From Buttiauxella agrestis ATCC 33320 (GTDB lineage Bacteria > Pseudomonadota > Gammaproteobacteria > Enterobacterales > Enterobacteriaceae): a stretch of 64,000 nt of DNA. This document shows, piece by piece, positions 60,201 to 64,000 of the stretch. A model generated the notes under the pieces. That model ran no database searches, was not told the origin of the DNA, and saw nothing but the letters and a program-made list of their open reading frames with translations. The DNA is taken from positions 112,457 through 176,456 of the forward strand of contig NZ_JMPI01000029.1 of NCBI RefSeq assembly GCF_000735355.1, in the 5' to 3' direction. A program made the translations under genes and the position numbers. Each line of letters opens with the position of its first letter. Position 1 is the stretch's first letter.

Positions 60201-62868
60201 TAGCGCTTATGAAGCCAAAACGTTGCTGCCCCTTGATCAAGTCAGCGTCTGGACGCAACCCCTTTCTTATACCACCGAATGCGCTAAAGCTTGCTTTACG
60301 TCCGCCGTCACGCACGGTGATTTGACGGTCGCCTCCTTTGCTATCTGCCATCAGGTAATTAACTTTTTAAGCCAGGGCGAGCATCTCGATAACGTGCTGA
60401 CCAGCATCGAACGTGGGCTGGCCTTCGTGAGAAAAACCGACTTCCAGGATGTGGAGCGCATTTTGTTGGTTCAGCAGCATTACGTTGAGCACTTACGCAA
60501 AGCACCCTCCTCAATCTGGGAAAGCGCCAACGCACTGCCTGACTCACTGTTGACCGGTTTTCCTGAGCAAGCCCCTCAGCACATGTCTACCCTGATTTTT
60601 TGGTTCTGGCTCTACCGGGGCATGACGTATTTTACCGCGGGCGAATATTCGCAGGCGCAGGACGCACTGGAACACGCTCAATCTTTTGCGTGGTCAGCAC
60701 CGGGGCACATCCACTTGCTGGATTTGCATCTCTACAGCACACTAACGTTAACCGTTCAACTGACACCGGAAACATTTAGTGCGCAGGACCGGCGTAAGCT
60801 GGAAATCCATTCCCACAAAATTGCCCAGTGGGCGCGCATCAACCCAGGAACGTTCGCCGATAAAGAAGCGCTGGTGTATGCAGAAATTCTCCGTCTTGAA
60901 GGCATGAACAGCATTGCGCTGGAGCAGTACGAAAAAGCGGTGCGGCTCTCCCGGGAAGCCGGGTTTCATCCCTGCAACGCGCTGGCCCATGAACTTGCCG
61001 GGCGCTTCGCACTCAGTTGCGGTTACAACACCGCAGCAGATGCACATTTGCGGGGAGCAATAGCCGCCTGGGGGCGCATTGGCGCACAAGCCAAAGTGAA
61101 TCAGCTTAAGCAGACCTGGCCTCATTTAGTTTCACCTGCGCAAGCAACACCTTATAACACCATCGCATTTGCCCAAAACGAAGAAATTCGCGATTTACAA
61201 AGTGTCATTAAAGCCTCACGCGCACTGTCGGAAGAGATCAATCTTGAACGGCTTATTGAAATACTTTTGACCATGTTACTGGAGCGTGCGGGTGCGCAGC
61301 GCGGTTTGTTGATTCGTGTTCTGGATAACAATATTCCTGAAATTGAAGCCAGCGCGCAGACCAGTCGTGATGGGATACAAGTACAAATCATGAAAGATAT
61401 GCCGATGGCGACCGACATGCCGCTATCGGTACTGTCGGCCGTTATCCGCACCGGTCAGGAAATACGTACCGGGAAACCCGAAGAGTTCAGCCCCTTTTCA
61501 CACGACCCTTATTTTGTGACCTCCGGCGCGGCCGTACTGTGCGTGCCGATGTTTAAGCAGGCGCGACTGGTCGGCGTGTTGTACCTCGAAAACCGCTTAA
61601 TGCCTGAAGTCTTTACTGCGGATCATTCAAAAGTCGTCAATCTGCTCGGTGCCCATGCGGCCGTTGCGCTCGAAACGGCGCGGCTTTATGCCGAATTGCT
61701 TGAGGAAAACATTCAGCGCAGGCGGGTTGAGAAAGAGCTCAGGGCAAGCCAGACATCGCTCATGCTGGGGGAACAGATAAGCCACACTGGAAGCTGGCGC
61801 TGGGAACTGGAACAAGATTTGATGTTTATGTCAGAAGAGTACGCCCGCATTCTCGGCCTGCCGGAGACACTCAAAATGATCTCCATGGCGGAGTTTTTTA
61901 CTTTTGTTCATCCGGATGATTATGACCGCATCAGCGATGTAGTGATTGACGGTGTGCGCGACGGGTTAACCCTGAAAGCAGAATTTCGCATTATCAATGC
62001 CGAGGGCAATGTGCGCTACATTTTAGGCATCGGTAGCCCAGTCGGTGTGGGCACTGAAATTTATGAATACTACGGCACCATCACCGACATAACGACTCAG
62101 CGGCAAGCAGAAGACGCCGTCAGGGTTGCGCAGGCAGAGCTGGCACGAGTCTCCCGAGCCATCACGGTTGGCCAGTTAACCTCGTCTATCGCTCATGAAA
62201 TTAATCAACCACTGATGTCGATAGTTTCCAATGCCGGAGCCAGTCTGCGCTGGTTAAATCATGACCCGATACGGTATGACAATATTCGCGTCGGATTGGA
62301 AGAGATTGTTGCCGAAGGGCAGCGCGCAGGGGAAATTATTCGTAGTCTGCAGACCCTGACACGCAAACAAGAACCTGTCTTCTGCCGTATCGATTTGCAT
62401 TTTCTGGTGCGCCATATTATGACGCTTTCGCGTAGCGAAATTGAACAAAGACAGGTGGCCGTTGATTACGATTTGAAGGCTGCCCACAGCTTTATCTTTG
62501 GTGACAGTGTTCAAATCCAACAGGTGCTGATTAATCTTGTCATTAACGCAATTGAAGCCATGGCTGAAGTGACCGATCGCACACGTACACTGAAAATTTC
62601 AACCCTTAATCCTGATGAAAGTTCCGTGGAGTTACGTATTACGGATAATGGAACCGGGTTGGCGCCTGACATAGGTCAGCGCGTTTTTGACTCGTTTTAC
62701 ACCACAAAAGTACAGGGGATGGGAATGGGTCTGACCATCAGCCATGCCATCATAGAGCGGCATCGGGGGACGCTTAAAGCGCAAAACAACACACCGTACG
62801 GCAGCTGTTTCAGTTTTGTCGTTCCCGTCTGTTTGGCGAGTCAGGATGGTGAGTGTCAATGTGGCTGA
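57256..62868 (+). CDS. Giant hybrid sensor: kinase-like domain, ATPase, GAF, PAS, histidine kinase
   Basis: 1870 residues, a single frame. Order: Ser/Thr kinase-like domain (~1-300) with HGDIKPGN (146-153, catalytic-loop Asp148 present) but RFG (166-168) in place of DFG and FILATAV (53-59) where the VAIK lysine is expected; ATPase with Walker A GPSGIGKS (349-356) and Walker B VLLIDDIQW (476-484); a long helical region (~640-1280); GAF (~1330-1480); PAS (~1505-1615); HisKA with His1647 in IAHEINQPL; HATPase with N-box (~1756-1766), DNGTG and GMGMGLTI. Same architecture as trifunctional kinase/ATP-binding/histidine kinase proteins. The DFG loss suggests a pseudokinase. No membrane helix, so cytoplasmic sensing. 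AGAGATCTCA precedes the start. Confidence 0.9.
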   Translation: MIHKLLPPEYSLLPEIQDGQLFAYKDDVIFTPLTTEGSIIWMKGRHSLSNGVFILATAVSDEAEPDATQLLKNEFSLRAYLSDSWAVKPAACTQYRGRYALIYPTLDIESLARIMRQPRTCIASFIELAIRICLPLRQMHMLNLIHGDIKPGNIFLHGDSSCRLARFGLTTGTSEELKKVRLSFSGGTLAYMSPEHTTRTQRPIDSRSDLYSLGIVFYELLTGVLPFDLSEDDPAQWAHHHIASEPKPPHFVRETVPVMLSTVILRLLAKSPDNRYQTIDGLIADLRRCQATLTEDNKIIPFTPGLQDRSPEVHLADTLYTAHPQTGELVAAFDDVNRSGTHLLAIIRGPSGIGKSSLIASALQELQNKRNLLAVGKVDQFSSSLPYGVLSTAFRTLTLTLLGSPGEEVAIRKTRLSRALEGYEHLAVSFVPELGLLLEHKPRHLPDSISTDARARFNYMISALVTAFTLPGAPLVLLIDDIQWIDTASLQVLESLLRNSRTLPLLMVVALRETDATDNTSLTQTLLQNAAQRNIEIIPAPLSVKDVTRWLTEVFQQRTTDISVLAKLIHDKTGGNPLFLNEFFKRIVEDGLVTHNKYQGKWHYDLSAIQERHYTENVVSLVLQQLGKMPEMTRTLLGSLACLGSRGELATISQVLCISDADIRYQLHPAVTAQLITLSRDSWVFTHDRVQEAAFALLDVTQRGYVHITTASLLAEASRQMAGNEVLFRAIHHVSAAMECFQPPEQRNMFRELSMLAAQRAKRSGDYLSALRYLQTARALSVHGNLPENTPNLRLHLEEAECEFLIGNLVNAKRLCDQLLGFRGGLTEKITAANLLAEIHMRQSDLRLALETTLCWLTVSGIALTRNPDSAECDATWQALKDRVGENPAVLFHQLPEMTDGQTEAIMNLLASASVFASFNYPNLHFMLLCQMMHLTLERGITGASTSAMGWFGVLISERYAEYQRGFNYAVLARDLVERRGYSAYEAKTLLPLDQVSVWTQPLSYTTECAKACFTSAVTHGDLTVASFAICHQVINFLSQGEHLDNVLTSIERGLAFVRKTDFQDVERILLVQQHYVEHLRKAPSSIWESANALPDSLLTGFPEQAPQHMSTLIFWFWLYRGMTYFTAGEYSQAQDALEHAQSFAWSAPGHIHLLDLHLYSTLTLTVQLTPETFSAQDRRKLEIHSHKIAQWARINPGTFADKEALVYAEILRLEGMNSIALEQYEKAVRLSREAGFHPCNALAHELAGRFALSCGYNTAADAHLRGAIAAWGRIGAQAKVNQLKQTWPHLVSPAQATPYNTIAFAQNEEIRDLQSVIKASRALSEEINLERLIEILLTMLLERAGAQRGLLIRVLDNNIPEIEASAQTSRDGIQVQIMKDMPMATDMPLSVLSAVIRTGQEIRTGKPEEFSPFSHDPYFVTSGAAVLCVPMFKQARLVGVLYLENRLMPEVFTADHSKVVNLLGAHAAVALETARLYAELLEENIQRRRVEKELRASQTSLMLGEQISHTGSWRWELEQDLMFMSEEYARILGLPETLKMISMAEFFTFVHPDDYDRISDVVIDGVRDGLTLKAEFRIINAEGNVRYILGIGSPVGVGTEIYEYYGTITDITTQRQAEDAVRVAQAELARVSRAITVGQLTSSIAHEINQPLMSIVSNAGASLRWLNHDPIRYDNIRVGLEEIVAEGQRAGEIIRSLQTLTRKQEPVFCRIDLHFLVRHIMTLSRSEIEQRQVAVDYDLKAAHSFIFGDSVQIQQVLINLVINAIEAMAEVTDRTRTLKISTLNPDESSVELRITDNGTGLAPDIGQRVFDSFYTTKVQGMGMGLTISHAIIERHRGTLKAQNNTPYGSCFSFVVPVCLASQDGECQCG

Positions 62869-62933
62869 CCAGGCTATGTTCCGAAACGCCATCAGACGTC
62901 TGCGTTACCCCGTTAGTGTCACTGTTGCCGGAT

Positions 62934-62968
62934 AATAAAAAGACGAAGACCATGATTTTCATGGTCTT
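62934..62968 (-). terminator. Terminator on the minus strand (katN/treZ side)
   Basis: AAGACCATGA and TCATGGTCTT form a 10-bp stem (62946-62968); on the minus strand it is followed by CGTCTTTTTATT. It overlaps the stop codon of the glgX remnant and would also slow read-through from the kinase gene on the plus strand (TTTTGAAC). Confidence 0.7.
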
Positions 62969-63036
62969 TTGAACAGGGCCATACTGCGCCCTTCCAGTTC
63001 AAAATCTTTCTCCTGCGCAATAACGATACTGGGCTT
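62959..63036 (-). pseudogene. C-terminal fragment of a GlgX/TreX-like debranching enzyme
   Basis: Reading the frame that ends at the TGA 62961-62959 gives PSIVIAQEKDFELEGRSMALF and then KRP, about 25 residues. The ELEGRSMAL segment is the usual end of GlgX-type glycogen debranching enzymes (YxLxGRSLVL pattern). No start or upstream part is present: it begins where the treZ fragment ends, in another frame. It is therefore the 3' stub of a gene removed by deletion. The match is short, so the identity is inferred. Confidence 0.55.
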
Positions 63037-63247
63037 AGTTAGCCAGCACGAATTGATATTCTGCACCCGGCGAGATGCCTGCCACCTCAAGTTCGAACCA
63101 GCCATCCTTAGCGGTTCTCATCGCCCATGTTTCGCCATCCAGTCTTAACGAGATGCTCGCCTGCCCGTGTGCCCAAAGACGAAAGCGCACAACGCCGTCT
63201 TCTATATATTCACTGCCCCAACTTTTTACAAATGTGTTGGCTTCCAT
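63035..63247 (-). pseudogene. treZ: 5' fragment of treZ (maltooligosyltrehalose trehalohydrolase)
   Basis: 70 codons with a real start (GAGG 8 bases upstream of ATG). The text GGVVRFRLWAHGQASISLRLDG-like pattern, here DGVVRFRLWAHGQASIS, followed by DGWFELEVAGISPGAEYQFVL, is the N-terminal Ig-like domain of TreZ. A full TreZ is near 600 residues; here the frame stops after VLAN, exactly at the join to the glgX-like stub. The remaining TreZ, any treY, and most of glgX are missing. Downstream of katN by 24 bases in the same direction. Confidence 0.75.
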
Positions 63248-63271
63248 TTGACGGCCTCGTTTAACAAGGTG

Positions 63272-64000
63272 CTATTTTTTTGGGGTTTTGCGTTTCGTCG
63301 TTCCCTTCTTCACCGCTTCATTCTCAACAGGTGGGACACTCCCGAGATCGGTGCCGGTGACCGGATTCACGCTGGGGTCGGAAGCCGTGCGATTAGCCAA
63401 ATTATCCAAATTGGCTTTTTGAGCAGCAGAAAGCGTCACACTGGCTGAGCCATCACCGCCATCGACAGCCGGTTCGGGATTCGCCACGAAAGTAAAGTTC
63501 TCGTCAGAATTCCAGCTCCCGCGCATATCGTTGCCTTCTGACATGTTGTAGTAAACGGTGGCGTATTTTTCGATCGGGGGCATTTTCCCCGGCGGGAAGT
63601 TATTACTGATGGCATATAAGGCTTTTTCAAAGGATATCTGGTGGGCCACTTCACGGGTCATTAAAAAGCCCAGTGCATCCTTCACCCCCACATCATCCGT
63701 CAAATTAATGAGTCGCTCATAGAGTATTTTTGCTCGCGCTTCAGCGGCGATATTGGAGCGTAAATCTGCCGTGACCTCACCGATAGTGTCCACGTATGCT
63801 GAGGTCCATGGCACGCCAGCAGAATTTGTTAATACCGGTCCCCCCCATACAGTAGCGAAGTCAGATGGCTGTCATTACCGTTACCTGTAATGGTGCGGTA
63901 CAGTTCACCTTCTTTTTCCGTCCCCTCGGCCAGCGAGCCTTTTGCGCCTTTATTGAGCATACCGACCAGAGATCCGATAATTTCCAGGTGGCTCAATTCT
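63272..64000 (-). pseudogene. katN: KatN, manganese catalase, frameshifted and cut by the window edge
   Basis: Downstream frame: GTG 63814 onward gives VPWTSAYVDTIGEVTADLRSNIAAEARAKILYER, the C-terminal half of Mn-catalase with the DLRSNIAAE and TREVAHQISFEKAL ligands and a low-complexity Lys-rich tail. Upstream frame from the edge: ELSHLEIIGSLVGMLNKGAKG..., containing the conserved Glu-His metal ligands. The two meet at a run of seven G (63840-63846 on the complement), where eight would keep one frame (LLYGGGPVLTNS). With seven, the first frame ends at RY-stop. Either a real loss, a slippage-prone switch, or a sequencing error. Salmonella katN lies with yciGFE, so those genes may follow beyond the edge. 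Confidence 0.85.

Overview
The window comes from a member of the Enterobacteriaceae. From position 1 to about 47.3 kb the gene order follows the Escherichia coli segment pspF-sapABCDF-fabI-yciW-rnb-pdeR-yciZ-yciT-osmB-yciH-pyrF-lapBA-pgpB-ribA-acnA-ymiA/yciX-cysB-topA-yciN-sohB-yciK-btuR-rluB-yciO-rnm-trpLEDCBA-ompW, with protein lengths nearly identical to E. coli. It is not E. coli itself: an rpfF homologue, a ybiY/ybiW/fsaA module and a CMD/LysR pair sit inside this backbone, and everything beyond ompW differs. I do not assign a genus.

Layout. 1-5.8 kb: end of pspF and the sapABCDF peptide ABC importer. 5.8-10.7 kb: an SRPBCC protein, fabI, yciW, rnb. 10.9-15.3 kb: pdeR (an RpfR-type PAS-GGDEF-EAL protein) and convergent rpfF (DSF-family signal synthase), separated by a divergent CMD-protein/LysR pair and by a decayed second copy of the pdeR 3' end, which marks how the pair arrived. 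15.5-20.7 kb: yciZ and yciT, which are neighbours in E. coli, are split by a glycyl-radical module (fsa divergent from ybiY-ybiW) with an FNR-like site in the shared promoter. 20.9-39.2 kb: ordinary housekeeping genes. 39.3-46.1 kb: the trp operon with operator, leader peptide and attenuator; the leader peptide has one Trp codon instead of the usual pair. 46.2-47.3 kb: a small lipoprotein and ompW.

47.6-64 kb is accessory. It contains an MFS carrier, an inverted-repeat scar with an IS6-like end, a broken MBL-fold gene, and a compact module (49.8-62.9 kb). The module has a FixJ-type regulator, a leftward operon (amidohydrolase, DoxX, MFS-ABM fusion, alpha/beta-hydrolase), and a rightward operon (isochorismatase-like hydrolase, two XapX proteins, a lone receiver, and an 1870-residue protein with kinase-like, ATPase, GAF, PAS and histidine-kinase regions). 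The divergent promoter region between the two operons holds four direct repeats spaced exactly 16 bp apart. The kinase-like domain lacks its DFG aspartate and probably its ATP-binding lysine. The module looks like a signal-controlled small-molecule catabolism or detoxification system; its substrate cannot be read from the sequence.

Decay is concentrated at this end: an in-frame deletion and truncation in the MBL gene, an in-frame stop in the alpha/beta-hydrolase, a treZ/glgX deletion scar, and a one-base frameshift at a G tract in a manganese catalase (katN). No rRNA, tRNA, CRISPR array, prophage or intact insertion sequence was seen.
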